From positions 10,409,178 through 10,473,177 of the forward strand of contig NC_083598.1 in the NCBI RefSeq assembly GCF_020882245.1: a stretch of 64,000 nt of DNA, given 5' to 3'. Numbering within the stretch: the first letter of the stretch is position 1; the number at the start of each line of letters is the position of its first letter. The notes beneath the pieces are model-generated. The model saw only the letters and a list, made by a program, of their open reading frames with translations. It ran no database searches and had not been told where the DNA came from. Origin of the DNA: Rhopalosiphum padi (lineage: Eukaryota; Arthropoda; Insecta; Hemiptera; Aphididae). Shown piece by piece: positions 37,228 to 51,444 of the stretch. A program made the position numbers and the translations under genes.

Positions 37228-40200
37228 ACCATAACTATAGCGATCGAACATAAATACGAATAGCGAATCAGTGAACTCTTCTCCAATTCCACAGTGGGAT
37301 TCAAAAAATTGTATTAAAAAATGAAAATATATTTAAAAGTATAATATTTTTTAATACCTTTACAACTACTACACTCGACATTTCAACACCAACCGCAGGC
37401 AGATTGCGCAACTAATTTCAAATGAGCACTTCGAGTGCACATATACTCGCTAATGTACACATACATGTTACAGTTATGCGTGTAAAACGTAGTCGGTATT
37501 CGCCATTTCGGTATCATAAAATAATATGTGGCGTAATCAAAAAGGCCATTCCGTGTATAAATTGGGTTCCTGGATTACGAGTTACGACGTAGAAATCTAC
37601 AAAATATGTTGATCGTCAATATCAAAACACACGCATTTTTAAAATTTTATTTTTCCTTTTGAACAATATTATATTATTCTAAAAAATAATTATGCCACTT
37701 AACTAAAAACCAAATGTTATGTTATAATACGTATAATATTAATATATTATATTTTGAATTATACCTATTACTACAAATTAACGATTTACCAATACAAAAA
37801 AATTCTTTATGATACACTAGTATAAATTAAGATTATAATCATATAATAAAAAGAAATTAAATTATTTTGAATAAAACACTGACTTGAGTTCAAAATGTAT
37901 AAGCATAAGCTTATTAAAAATTAACAAATAGGTGATAATAATTTAAATACAAGTTAAAACATTGGGTTACAAAAGTTTTGTTATAAATATTATTATAAAA
38001 CAATATAACCAATAGTTTAAAATTCAATCTTTTACTTCTGAATCTATTTAAATATTATTTGTAGATCCGATTAAAATATATTTTAGAAAACATTTAATGT
38101 TCACTTATTCAAATTCCATGTTATAACTTTGAGTATATTAATGAAAATGGATACAATTAATATAAATTATAAATTATTATTATAGTTGTTTTACCTAGGT
38201 ACTCGTATACAAAATTCTAATAAATATTGTCAAATAACTTGTTTTACTATATAAAATAATATTTCCGTATAATCCAACAAACCAGCAAGTAATGACTAAA
38301 AAAACAAATAACACAAAATAAATATTTTAAAAATTATTGAATTATATTTTTATTTTTATCTTTTAAATTTCTAAACATTGAAGTTTTGAAGAAAGATTCA
38401 GTATGAACACATATTAAGAATGTATTTTAATATAGGTATATTATTAAAGACTCCGAGTGCACTTAGATAAATTGCACATTTTTATACGCTATAACAGACA
38501 CGGTTTTATATTGGAAAATTCCCAGAATTCAGTTTTCTAATAACACATTAAACAAAAATAATATACATATACAATCGCAGTGTACAAATACAAAAAATAT
38601 ATAATTAAATAATATTTATGTAAACATTAAAATTGTTTTAAGACATATAGTACGAAATTTAAATAAATTATTTATTAATATTCACCAAGTACCTAAATAT
38701 TTGATTGATACGTGTAAACATATTATTATAAATCCTTCGATTTATGAAATACTAAATTGATAGTTTTAATTAATCCCGATACTTTATAACAAATTATTAA
38801 GTTATCGAATTATATAAATTGACCATATTGAATAAATTCATTTTCCTAACTTGATTATGATAATATGATTTATTTAATTTAAAAACAAATTGACTAGTCC
38901 ATTTTTAGTTCAAAACTACTTATTTCAAGGTATTTAATATCGCATTTTAAAATTTATATTTTTTAATTATAAGTCTATTGTTTATAACTTATAATATTTT
39001 TATTTTAATAATTTAATTTTGTTTATATAAAACACGGACAATCAAAAATGAATTTCAAACTCATCCTGACTGATGTTGATCAATTATAAACGTGTTACGA
39101 ATAACAGAATCGTGTTAAATTATTAACATCATTAAATAACATTTTTATTAAAAGATTACTTGTATACCAAGTAACAGCGTGCAACATGACGTGTAGAAAA
39201 ATATGTTTATTTGACAATTTAAATGTGTACATATTATACGTACATTATACATGTTATCCAACCAGTTATACCTCAGTTGTTTATTTGCTTCAGTTCTACA
39301 ATATAATATCCTAGCGAAATAAAAAATGGTTGAATAATATGGTTAACACTTATTCATGCGAAACACGTCACTATATATCTCTCGTGTTGGTTTATTTGTA
39401 TAAAGAAAAAGCAATAATAATAACAACTCAAATAGAAATCATATTATATTTCTTTATTTTGTTTTGAATTTTGTACACAATTTCTACATGGAATAATATA
39501 GCAATAATAACGATAGCAAATTCATTTTAAAAATATTTTGCATTTTTACTGGTATTGAAAATTAATTTTCCGAAAACCGTGAGATAGGTAACCGATGTGT
39601 TTACCTTTATCTCACACTGTAGATCCGTAGAGACACAAAAATAACGGGCTATTCAGGTTATGTGAAATATCCGTTTTGCCGATCACGTATCCCATCACAA
39701 TGTTTACATCCATTGAATGTTGGTTTTTCAGTGTAACCTTTATTTGCTTACGCAAATGCCAAAAATAACAGAAATATATTTCATACGTCCCTGAAGAATA
39801 CATCCTACTGAGTGAATAATTCGAACTGTCTACATTATTTTTAAACGCGTTATTGTGATTAAATGTATTGTAATAATTAGTATTGTTATAAAATAAAATA
39901 TATCACAAAAAATATGGTCAATAGAATCAACTGAATGAATGAACAAAAATTAATATAAGAAATTCATATTAATATAATATTATATTTGGTGAATTTTACT
40001 AAAATAAATAACAAAACTTTAATGATTAATATTAAGTGGTCAAACACAGGTGATTATTTTAGGACTTGTTTAAATATATTTGTTTATAATTTGTAAGATA
40101 GTAGGTACACTCTAGTAAGTACATTGTATCAATAGGTATGTGATAAATTTAATTTTTGAAGTTATTACATGTCTAATTATAAAATTATTATTATTTATTT

Positions 40201-41063
40201 TCTTAACATTTTCACGCATAAGTATGAATAAAATAACCATAATTCAAATTTAAAAATGAGATAATATAAGAATAGAGAAAAGTAAAATTCTTATAATTTT
40301 ATTATTTATAATTCTGTTTTATAAACCAAAGTAATTATTTGTTAAAAATAAATATTTATTATTATTATTTATATATTCAGAAAAATAAACGAAAATATCT
40401 ATTGGTTAAATTTTGAAAGATATTGATCAATAATACAAGAGGATAATATAAACAAATATAAAGTCTTTTAAATATTTATATTTTAAATATTTTATTAGAC
40501 TAACTGAATCCATCTGATGTCTTATATTTTCACAAATAATCACTTGTTGTTTTATTTATAAATAATGCTGTATAGAAACAAAAATCATAAAATAAACCAT
40601 ATTCATTGTAAATAACGCCAATTTACAAAAGTTAAAACAAATGAATATAAACAGGTACTTACTTAAAACGTTTTACACGCAGAGTAGCAGAGTATAATCT
40701 ATTCTTATTCAAAGAAGTGTATGGTTTGGTGTGAAAATTTCTACTGTGGTTTTTGTTTGTTTTTGTTTTCCAGTATAATATTATTACATGCATGTAGATA
40801 AAGTTAAACGCAAGTTTGATTGCATCCCATTAATTAAAATATTCATAATAATGTTTAATTTTATGTATAAAATACGTGCTTCTAATTTGAGAACAAAATA
40901 TAATTGTATGTATAATTTTTGTGTTAAAATAAATTTAAAAAAACGTTTCGAACTCTATATTATTCCGTTCGCTTTATTGTGGGTCCAAAAACACAAAGAG
41001 GACATTAACGCTTGAGCCTCAAATGATTGTTTATATATATATTTATATTAAGTTATTATATAC

Positions 41064-41072
<9 letters not shown>

Positions 41073-41107
<35 letters not shown>
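41073..41107. repeat. (AT)17 microsatellite
   Basis: A pure AT dinucleotide run flanked by imperfect AT repeats from about 41,030. It can form a cruciform or hairpin. Confidence 0.95.
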
Positions 41108-41108
<1 letters not shown>

Positions 41109-41992
41109 TGGATGATTAAATACTAATATATTGTCCTGATATTATTAAAAAAAATTGTTAACAAAATAGCTAATATTCTAAGCGTATAAAATATTAGGTA
41201 GTTATTTTATTTTTCAATTTTACTCAATTAACATTAAGTCCATTGTATATAATTTTTAAGGCTTATGATATTAAGAAAAAACAAAATAATATTGAAAAAA
41301 TACATTTCTATATTTTATCGCTAGTGTTTTGTACGAATTATATTCTAAATTAGATTTTTTTAATTTATTATATCTTTACGAATACTACTGATTGATATAG
41401 TAGAAACAATAATACCTGCCCTAATAGCAGTTAGTATAAGTACTTATAGTAAAATTCTATGTACATATACAAACATATTTGATAACTAAACAGTTTTCAA
41501 TACTTAAAACAAATATGTTTATTATGATATTTGATTATAGTACTCAAGATTAAGAATAATTACATTTATATTTAGTTCATTCCAAAATTCTAAATTACCG
41601 AAATCATGATGTACACACCTACTAGTCTTTAAGTTCACGTTATTTTGTTTTTAAAATGACTCAATCACATTGATACTATTAAAAGTTGTATAATTCATAT
41701 TTTTAGTATATTATTATTATATTGTCTTCCATTTATTCCTATTTAAAAAAAAATATATTAATAGGATAATATGTTTTTACAAATTTTATTTAAACGTAAG
41801 TGAAATGTGTTTGAATTTCCGACAAAAACAATGCATTTTAATTTAGGCAATTTAATAAAAATAATTGTTATATTGACAAAAATGTATTTATCTTAATATT
41901 AGAATTATAAATAAAAGTTATATTTACAGCTATGGTTAATATACATTTATTATTCTCGCTATAGAGTTTATTATTGTTTAAATAGCATTGGA

Positions 41993-42117
41993 AATTATTA
42001 TTATTATTATTATTATCATTTGTATTATTATTTTTCTTATTCTAATTATTATTGTTATTATTATTATTATTATTATTATGATTATGATTATAACTATTAT
42101 TATTATCATTATTATCA
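41993..42117. repeat. Imperfect (ATT)n array
   Basis: About 125 bases of ATT/TTA triplets with scattered substitutions (GAT, ATC, TTG). Its translation is an isoleucine-rich frame that is not a gene. Confidence 0.9.
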
Positions 42118-43464
42118 AATATAATAAAACAGTTAAAACTATTGAATTTAATAGTTACTTTACATTTCTATTTTGAACAGACAAAAAACTACCATGTAGA
42201 TTAAATTAGCTAATTAACAACTGAACGATATCGTCGAAATTTTGAGTGATAAAAATTGGATAGACAATTGAAAACTGAAAAGAGTAACAAGACGAACAAA
42301 ATAATTAAACAAAAGTTCTGCACAAAATTTGATACAAACATCATGGTTTCTTTTAATTATAATAACCAAACAAAACAATATTTTTTATAAAAAACGTGCA
42401 ATGTTAATAAAAAAAAACAATTATAGAAATAGTTCAACTGAATTATTTATTTTTACAAATAAAACAGTAAAATTCTATGATGGTTATAGTATATTATTTT
42501 TATTTTTAATTATATTAATATTTAGTTAAAGGTTTAAAACACGTAGATGGTGGAGTTTAAATACCTACTGTAAGATACCTATACGTTTTCAATAACCGAC
42601 ATTTAATTAAAATTACCATTTACAAATACGTTATATTTAAAGTATCTTATTCATATTTTAAATTAATCGAATAATAAAATATTGTATTTGTACATCTATT
42701 AAACATGCAATGGTTAAATTTGGAACAATGAAATTAAATATATAACATTTGAAATGAAGAAAGAATATAAGTATGTTTAGGATATTTGAATGTATTTGTT
42801 TAATTTATTAAGAAAGCGTAATATAGATTTTTTATCATTAGTATTTATAGGTATTTGTATTCATATTAATGATCCTGCATAAACAATGTATACGTTTTAT
42901 AATAATTTTAAATTTTGGATACAATTTTTGAAACATTTTTAATACAATAATATTAATTTCAACTTTGAAAATATAACTTAAATATTAATATTTATTGTTT
43001 GTACAAGGGTTATATACACCTATATTTATATATATAATAAAAATAATGTACTAATCTAAAAATTAAAATTATTTCTTTGGTTATCAATTCAAAATTTTCT
43101 CGAAAACCAAAATTTTGTAGTTTATCTAAGAAAAAAATTAATTTTATTGTTATTTTAAAATTCAAGCGAGATTTTCACAAATGCGGATTCTTCATTAAAT
43201 TTTTATAATGATTTTACATACTAAGGTACAATATAAGATACATCCGTACATCTATAATTTATGTGTGCTGACAATGAAACTATAATATATAAACTGCACA
43301 TTTTCAGATATATCCTTCAATAAATTCAATGACTCAACTTTCAAATAGAAAATTACATATTTAAAAAAAAAATATGATCTTTATATTCAACTAAAAACAA
43401 ACATTTTAAATGTTTCAGGTACCTATAATTATTATTTATTTACAAATTGGAATACAATATAAAT

Positions 43465-44165
43465 ACTAAGTAAGGGGCACTTTATCGCTTCGCTTACCTT
43501 ATTTGCGCTGGATAGTGGTTGTTGAGTTATTAAATTTAAAAGCAAAATTATAACACCAAAAACAAACAACGCTAGCTAAAATATCTTCTATAGATTTCTA
43601 TGGTTAGTAGTAGGTTATAATTACGAATTAAAAACTTTATTACTTCTCTTTTACCTCGAACAAATACATTTTAATAATTTATAAATATGCAACTCTCTAT
43701 AAAATCGCTTGATAAATATAACTCAATAGCTATTAAAGTAATTTATTTTACTTTCAATTCTATGATAGATTGATAAATTTTTTTTCGAAAATTTTAAATT
43801 TATTTTATTATTAGTATTCAATTACATATTATAATAATATACAATTTTACAATATTATATCAATTTATTGAACACAAAATTTAATAACATATTTCTGTAA
43901 ATACCATAAACAGTAAAAATAAATTGATAGTATAAATATAATATACAATTTTAAATAAACCAAAAATGTCATTACATATAGTAAAATTCATGATGATATA
44001 GTTAAAGTTTTAAATTTCTACGAATAATATTTTTTAAATTATAACAAAATAATTAACATCGTTATTTATCGACTACTTATCGTGTTTATTATTAAATAAA
44101 GAAAATTCAGCAAGAAAAATAAACAAATTTTAATATCATGAAACATATTTATCATATCCCCAGGA
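43465..44165 (+). repeat. Dispersed repeat family, copy 1
   Basis: Shares ordered segments with the copies near 48.4, 50.5 and 62.7 kb: an entry part containing GTTATTAAATTTAAA, the 18-mer TAAAGTAATTTATTTTAC (43,734-43,751), and a stretch at about 43,905-44,075 that aligns closely with 63,080-63,273, including an exact 23-base match at 44,031-44,053. There is no long open frame, so this is a non-autonomous or 3'-derived element. I did not find terminal repeats. Confidence 0.65.
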
Positions 44166-44169
44166 CACA

Positions 44170-47100
44170 GTGCTTTTAAGTTTTGTGTTGCACAATCAGT
44201 GGAGTTATATTAAGATTAATAGATAAAAAAAGTTTTTTATAATATTGTGATATTTATTATAAAAATTATAAGCACAAACACTTATACATGGAAAAGCATA
44301 CCCCACGAAAATCACGCACTAGTACTTCTTTAAATAGGTACATTCCTGATCCCGGTTCCTTTTTATAATATACGTGATAACACTTTAACCATGCTTTTCA
44401 TTCTTAACTTATATGTTTGTATATTATATTCAAATTCTAATTTTGAATTAATGTTGTATGTTTTAAGTCTATAGAGTCCATTTTTAAGATATTTTTATAA
44501 AAACATAAAATGAATTATCGATCACGTGAACACTATTTTATCGACCATTTATTTAGATATTATATTATGTGCGCTGCTAAAACACATCGTATCAGAATAT
44601 TCAGAAGTGATGAAGTTCGCAAAATATACGTTCGTTCGAAAGACTCGTTACACCGGAATGTCATCGTTGACTGGACAACATCGCTTCATGCATTAATGAA
44701 TGCGGCGTAAAAATGATTTGATCAAGAAGAGTTAAACGTTTTTATAACAGTCGATGAACCCTTCCTCCTCACATAACTATTATGAATGGCCAACGGCAAA
44801 AATTATCATGATTACCCGTCCGTGAGTAGCGTAAACAATGTAGACAGAAATTGTGTTATAAAATCTGTCACCACAGCCGTAGTGTAAACTCACCACCAAG
44901 ACCGCAGCTAAAATTTGGTAGCAACGGTCCCGACTATGTAAGATATAATTCCCAACAGTTTTCCGTGATATTTTTAGTCTTCGTTCAATTGTGAATGTAT
45001 CGGTTTCTGCTATTTATCATTGTAAAAGTTCACGCAATTTATGGAAAATTGCGTAATAATTTATTAGGTATATTGAAATCAAAACATCGTAAGTATAAAA
45101 TTATATTCCTAATAAATTATTGTACCTACTAAGTACTAGTATAATAATACTATGACTGTATTTACCTAATTGTTGACTATGATATAGATACTTATGTAAT
45201 TATTTGTTCATTAACTATAGTGTATATCTTTACAATAAATATGATTTGTACAATTATACAGGTCTTACTGCAGTAATATTACTTGATCATAATATGACGT
45301 GATAATATAGACCAATTGTAAAATTGTATAAATTGATTAGTCTAGATTCCCTCCCCTCCCCCTTTAGTTATCAACCAGTTAAGATTTAAATCTCTACACC
45401 GCATTCTATAAAATATTGTCTAGAATAGTCCCATGTACAAAAACGGATATTAACGAGGATTTAAATATTTTGATATTTTAATATTATCAAAATGAAAAAT
45501 GTTTATACAGACCTTTTACCATATTTTTTATAGATTTTATTTTTCGATCAAAGGGTGTTATTTGAGAATTAAATGGAATATATTTTGTAATTGTATGGAA
45601 AGTTATTGATGGGAATGATTGCATTTTGTAAGGTTTGTTTGTTTAGTACTAGTTTTTTTTTTTTTTTTTTTTTTTTTGCTGCATTCCTTATGTCCAATAT
45701 GGACATTAGGACGGTTATATAAAGCAGTCATTTTATTTTTAAATTTAGTCTAAAATATTTATTTACCAATACAAAGATTTACATATGGAATTTATTTTGA
45801 GTCTTTGTTTTTTATATGATCCACTTGCACCGCAACGAATAGGTCGAGCATTAACAAGCCTACGTAAGTATTTAAAAAATGTAATTATTTGGTGTTTTTG
45901 TAATTTTATTATTCTAAATCTATGAAAAAATGATAAAACCAGCTTTAATAATCCAAGATAATTAATTTTAGTATTTCTTTATATAGCATATTATAGTATT
46001 GTTTTTATACATTAAAAACCAAATATAAAATATGAATTCTTGTAGTTTTTACTATCGAAGGAAGTTTTGATTACAATATTTGTATACCGTGATCTCAAAA
46101 ATAATGTAAAATTAATTATTACAAATGTTATTGTTTATAGAGGACTAATTGTATTCATTTTAATAAACAGGTTTTGTGTATTTATGTATTATTATCAAAT
46201 TGCATTTAATTTTGTTGAGCGATCACCAACCTATATAATTTCCGGTAAAGCGATGTCGACACCTTCAGGTCTACCGGATTTTATCCACTATCCGTTTATT
46301 CCGTCAAACAAATACAATACCACTTTTACACTCTATCTTTAGGCATGTCAAGAATGATTTATGACCATACACGGTGGAATGGATGTTAGCGATCTCTTAG
46401 CATAAATGAAGCGTCATCAGCCAAAAGGATCATCTCCTGTACCTACATACAAACACTCATACACAACTGGCGAAATAATTGATGATAACAAACGGCTATA
46501 CGGCAGACCCTCGGGAACACATACCTGACATCGTCGCTGTCATTTCAACACTAAAAGGAATTTACTGTCTATTTTGCTCAATAATACTATCATTATAAGA
46601 TTCAATAAATTACAATATGATGGTCATTGTTTTTTTCTACGAGAAATATATATATATACCTATGCCTGACAAACAAATGATAAATTATAATCATGTCAAT
46701 TTAATTATTCCTAAAATGTATAAGCTCAATAAAAATGATATAAAAATAATATGCTTACACATACGTCAAACATATGTAGTTTGAAATAAAAAAATAAGTA
46801 GGTAATAGCAATTGAACGATTAAGGTCCATTAAGTATAATTTATATTTATATTATGCTAATATTTTCAACTTTATAGTGTGATAACGAATAAATTACATT
46901 TTAATATATGGTTTAAATTATGGTGGAAAAAAAATATAAGTTTAATATGTACCTACTAGGTGTAGATATTTTTTATATCATATTTTTTAAAGTATTTATG
47001 TTTTAAATAATTTGTTTGTTTTTTTAAACACTGTTTTAAGCTATAATTTTTTTTTTTTTTTTTTGTATTATTAAATGATAATTATTAGAAAAGTATTTTT

Positions 47101-48420
47101 CTATAAACAGATCTCTATTAATAATAATAATAATGATAATATTGTTTATTATTAAAATAATATAAATTAATAATAAGGTGCATGTAGGTACATAGCCAAC
47201 ATTTCAAGTTAAAATGATATCATATTTTATGATTTTAAACTTAGGATAGGTAGCAAGTATTAATAACTTTTCTGTTGTAGTATAATTAACTCGCTAAGAT
47301 ATAAATATAATATAAATTACAATTTATTAATAAATGTTTTGGAATTGTATACATGGTATACGTGGTAGGTATGAAATATTGATGGCCAACCAATATTATG
47401 TGTGGAATAAATGAACGAAAATACGTAATATTATAATAAACATAAACTACAGAACGGTACATATACAGATTTTATTTTATAGAAAAATAGTGTTCGATTC
47501 AATATGGTCAAAAACAAGTCATACGTAGACTTCTTGTGTTCCAATATACCCTTTTTTATAACCTATTTGCTTCCGGAAAATGTATGCAAAAAAATCGATT
47601 ATTTGAATACACTTCGTTAATATACGAATATGTGGTATATTCTTATTCTTGTTTAGTAGTATGTACTAACTATAAACTACAGTTATACAAAGAAACTAGC
47701 TGGCCCGACTTACGTTGTATTGATTGTAAAGAATTTTTTTTTTTTGTCGGCCCCTGACCAAAAATAAATCTATGGAAGCACCAACCGACCCTAATAATAT
47801 GTAAATATGGCTTTGATAGCTTTTAGAGTTACTAACAAGCACAATCGTTTATATATATACAGATATAGAAAATGTTGATTTTATGCTTTAAAACTGAATA
47901 CTGCAGACTATATATTTATTACACACCATTTAGCTTTGATTCCCATTCAAGTATATATAATATATATATATATATTATTTACATATATTTAACACATAGG
48001 TATTAGAAAATATAAATACTTAAAAGTTTATATTTATAATACGAAATATGGCTGACGTGTAAGAAGAGTGATGGCTAGAATATCGTTCTTATCCAACGAC
48101 TGAAATATTAATGTTGTAAGTACCGTAAATTAACAAAAACCATTTGTAAAACTGATTAACGATATTCAAGTATAAAATAACTAGTTGAAGTACACTCTAA
48201 CTATACGTACTAGTTGTTACCTGTTTCATAATTATTAAAAAACTAACTTGATTATTTTATAGAATAATGTTATCAACACATTAACTGTTATATAAGTATG
48301 TATATACTGTATAAACGTTAAGCAATCTATGAATAATAGTTATTCAGATATACTTTTTTCATTAAATTTACAATTAACAAACAGCTAGGTACCTAATTAT
48401 CATAAAGTCAAATATAAATA
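44170..48420. other. AT-rich intergenic DNA with two less AT-rich, unassigned patches
   Basis: 44,500-45,000 is less AT-rich and contains a 66-codon plus frame (44,510-44,710) with a balanced, basic composition (HRIRIFRSDEVRKIYVRSKD) but no known domain. 46,220-46,560 is also less AT-rich and overlaps the end of a 91-codon frame (46,067-46,342). Either could be an exon relic or an eroded transposon. The frame at 47,536-47,757 is unassigned. Confidence 0.5.
45653..45677. repeat. Poly(T) run of about 25
   Basis: A long homopolymer just before TGCTGCATTCC. It could be the A-tail of a minus-strand retroelement insertion, but no element body was recognised on its right side. Confidence 0.8.
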
Positions 48421-48424
48421 AAAA

Positions 48425-48790
48425 AAAAATTGAGCAAGTGGGAACCTACTGCTTTGCTATAAGTACAGTATATAGATGTCAATTCGACGGGGCACTGTAA
48501 TGAAGTTGTTAAATTTAAATTCAATGCTATATTATTGTATACGAAAAACAGTTCTGAGCGGAGACAGTCTGACAGCACTATATATATATATCACTAAGCA
48601 CGTTTCATAATGTGTTTTTAGATATTTCTATTAAAGTAATTTATTTTACTATTAGTATTAAAATATTATATATATATAAATAAATGTAGTAATATTTAGA
48701 TTTAATTATTGCACAAAATATATTTTTCTAATACTGAAATATTTTATGTGTTTTAATAAAATGTTGTTAAAATATATTTACATATTAACA
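48425..48790 (+). repeat. Dispersed repeat family, copy 2 (partial)
   Basis: Holds the family's entry part (CTACTGCTTTGCT, then GTTGTTAAATTTAAATTCAA), the TTCTGAGCGGA core (48,552-48,562), the following CAGTCTGACAGCAC, and TAAAGTAATTTATTTTAC (48,632-48,649). Similarity to the other copies fades after about 48,790, so it appears truncated. Confidence 0.7.
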
Positions 48791-50479
48791 TACTTTCAAC
48801 AAATTAAAATTAAATTCATAATAAGCAGCTATGTGCGTTAAGAAAAGTTTAACGTATTGTATGAAAATAAGCAACTATATAGTCTTCTTTTGTTAAAATG
48901 TTGATTTATTGTAATCTTAAAGAATCTGTATATCATTATAATATATTATACTTAAGTTTCTAAATTTAAGTATTTTGTTTTTAAACCAAATTCTTAAGAA
49001 AATACGTACTAAGTATACTTCTTTAGTTCGATTATAGTAATATTGTTATGAGATGAAATGAAAAAAAAACGTACACAATTTTAAAATTGTATATACATAT
49101 ATACCTACTTAAATACTAAAATCTAGAAATATAAATTCAAAATTTTCTATGAACAATATTCATCAAGTAGTTATAAAAATAAAAATAATTCCAAATTTTT
49201 AATTTATAGTATTCTATAAAAATATTGATAAAAATATTATTTGTTATAAATTATTATATTCAAAATTCGATAATGAATCAAAATCTATTAAATTAAAATA
49301 GTTGATCAGTTAGATTTAAAATCACAGTAAACAGTTATATATTTCGCACGGGTATTAAATTCTAGATAAAAATAGAAAATTCATTGACGATAATTTTCAC
49401 AAAATTTAATTTTTGAAAGCATTTCGTAGTTAATGCAGTTATTAAAAAACTATACAGTAACTACTAACTATACACAATAAACATAAAAAAAATAATTTAT
49501 TTAATACACATAATAATAGTTTATAGTAGGTAATAAAATTAGTATTATTAATAAAGAAATGAATAATAATTAATAAAAATGAATACAAACTGAATTTAAT
49601 GGAATTAGTATAGGTAGTAGGTACCGTAATAAAACGAACATTATATTATGAATGGTAATAAATGATTACGGCTTGGTTGTTTTCATATTGCTATCTGAGA
49701 GTTAATTTACGTTATTTATATTCAAATTTACTTTATACCCATAATAATTTTATTTTAATTTCTTAAATTATTTTACTTTTAAATAATTGAATCACTTGTT
49801 TGCTGACTATTTAGTGATAAGTGGTTGTTTAAAAATGATGATAAAAATTCAAAATACATATTTCCTTTATGAAAGTTTATCAAAATTACGTTATACTTTA
49901 ATACAATCCGTTTCAAAAAATGTATAAGGAAAATATCATTATTGAATCTATGATGACATTACATACGTAAATATGTTCGTTATTTATATTTGTTTATTTA
50001 AAATTCTTTATTAGAATCGAATATTTTAAAATAATGTAAACTTGATTTTTAATAACTATTATTATAGTGGTATGTTTTTTATAAAAATTGTAATAATATT
50101 TTTTTCTAATTAAAATAAAATAGCTACAACACCTATGTGATACAATATAAATAAGTGTTTACTGTTAAGATATTCAGATTTACCATTGGCTGTGGAAAAA
50201 AATAACAAATGCTTATTGAAACAATTCATAAAATCCAGCATTTTATAAAAAGATTCAGTTGAAATGCTTTGAAGATAGGTACTTTCTTAATTTATTTTTA
50301 TTTACGTTTAATTTAAATTAACTCAACAACAATAATTCGTTTATATATAAACTTAGAGCAAAATAAAATTCCTAAAATATTTAAGTAAAACATTATGGGC
50401 ACACGTGTCGTATACCTGTACTTAATAAGACTAACTAATTATGTCATAATATGCTATTTAGTATCTATAAAAAATAACG

Positions 50480-50544
50480 TAATTATTAACTTCTCTGCTG
50501 TAGAGTAAATGTCGAGTAAACTTCATCATTGTGGAGTAAGTCAT

Positions 50545-50591
<47 letters not shown>

Positions 50592-51440
50592 AATTAAAAT
50601 GCAATGATACTAAAAAAATTCTGATCGAAGTCCATCTGTCAGCCTGTATTTTATTATATATTTATATTACAATTAAAGTAATTTATTTTACAATTAGTAA
50701 TACAGTAGGTTAATCAATTATTTCCAAAAACATTACATTTTAAAATGCCATTGTGTGTATATAATATAATAACATACGTTAACATTTTCAAGTACCCACG
50801 AATAATATTTTTAAAATACAAGAAAATCGTTATTCTTCATTTAAATATCTAATTTAGTTCAAATTTAAACTTTTATGTCTTTGAAAAAAATCTGTGTTTA
50901 TGTATTTTTAAGACTACCTGGTTACAGTATGAAATATTTATGAAAAATCTTGTATTATAACTTCAATACTTAGCTATAAAAATTGAAAAATTTACAAATT
51001 AATAACAAGAAAATTATTTACAAATTTTCTTTATTTTGACAAATTATTTATTTTTGATGTTTTTAAATAACTATAACAATCACCAACAAAGAATCTTCAA
51101 TTAAGTTTTTTGACCTTTATAAAATAAAAATTTCAAACGCCTATAAATAGCTTAAAAGAATCGGTATATTTTGAAAATTTTATCATCAATAAAAAATGCT
51201 CATACCTATTAATATTTGGTGAAAATTTCAAATTTTCTACGTTTTTGGATTATATTAAAAAACAAAATAGATTTTGACAAATACAGACTACGTAAAAATT
51301 CACATTTTCTGTTTATTTTACTGGAATTTTTTACTTTTTATCCCTTCAAAGTACCAACCACATTCACAGTTATCTACTTGAACCACCCTCAAAGTTGAAA
51401 TTCCAAGGATTTTTACTACCCCGGAAGACGACAGGCACAA
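50480..51440 (+). repeat. Dispersed repeat family, copy 3, with internal TG microsatellite
   Basis: Begins with CTCTGCTGTAGAGTAAATGTC, contains a diverged core (TTCTGATCGAAG then CTGTCAGCC) and TAAAGTAATTTATTTTAC (50,674-50,691). It continues with segments paralleling copy 4, including TATGAAAAATCTTGTA near 50,940 versus TATGAAGAATCTTGTA near 63,376, and CAAAGTACCAACCACATT near 51,347 versus the end of copy 4. The TG run interrupts it. The small open frame at 51,216-51,398 lies within this repeat and is not counted as a gene. Confidence 0.65.
50555..50589. repeat. (TG)17 microsatellite inside dispersed repeat copy 3
   Basis: A pure TG run preceded by a short TA run. It interrupts the repeat between its entry part and the TTCTGATCGAAG core. 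Confidence 0.95.
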
Positions 51441-51444
51441 CAAA

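Larger units (their letters stand above)
36763..37245 (+). other. Probable 3' UTR of the octopamine receptor gene
   Basis: This follows the TGA stop. The first about 100 bases stay GC-rich, then the sequence returns to AT-rich with an ATT/TAT microsatellite. The first canonical AATAAA downstream of the stop is at 37,222-37,227, so a cleavage site about 15-25 bases later is the simplest expectation. Open frames across 36,246-36,953 and 36,958-37,158 are overlapping-frame or repeat artefacts. The exact 3' end is inference. Confidence 0.6.
37250..43460. other. AT-rich intergenic DNA
   Basis: After a transition zone (37,250-37,650) that is mildly less AT-rich, nothing but AT-rich sequence and microsatellites. 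The frames at 39,612-39,803 (minus), 40,788-41,015 and 42,329-42,529 have no domain and composition typical of chance. Confidence 0.6.

Noticed and set aside
41988..42176. Poly-isoleucine 62-codon frame
   Set aside because: Direct translation of an imperfect ATT microsatellite.
45653..45677. Poly(T) run as the tail of a minus-strand retroelement
   Set aside because: No retroelement coding or repeat sequence recognised to its right; kept only as a homopolymer.
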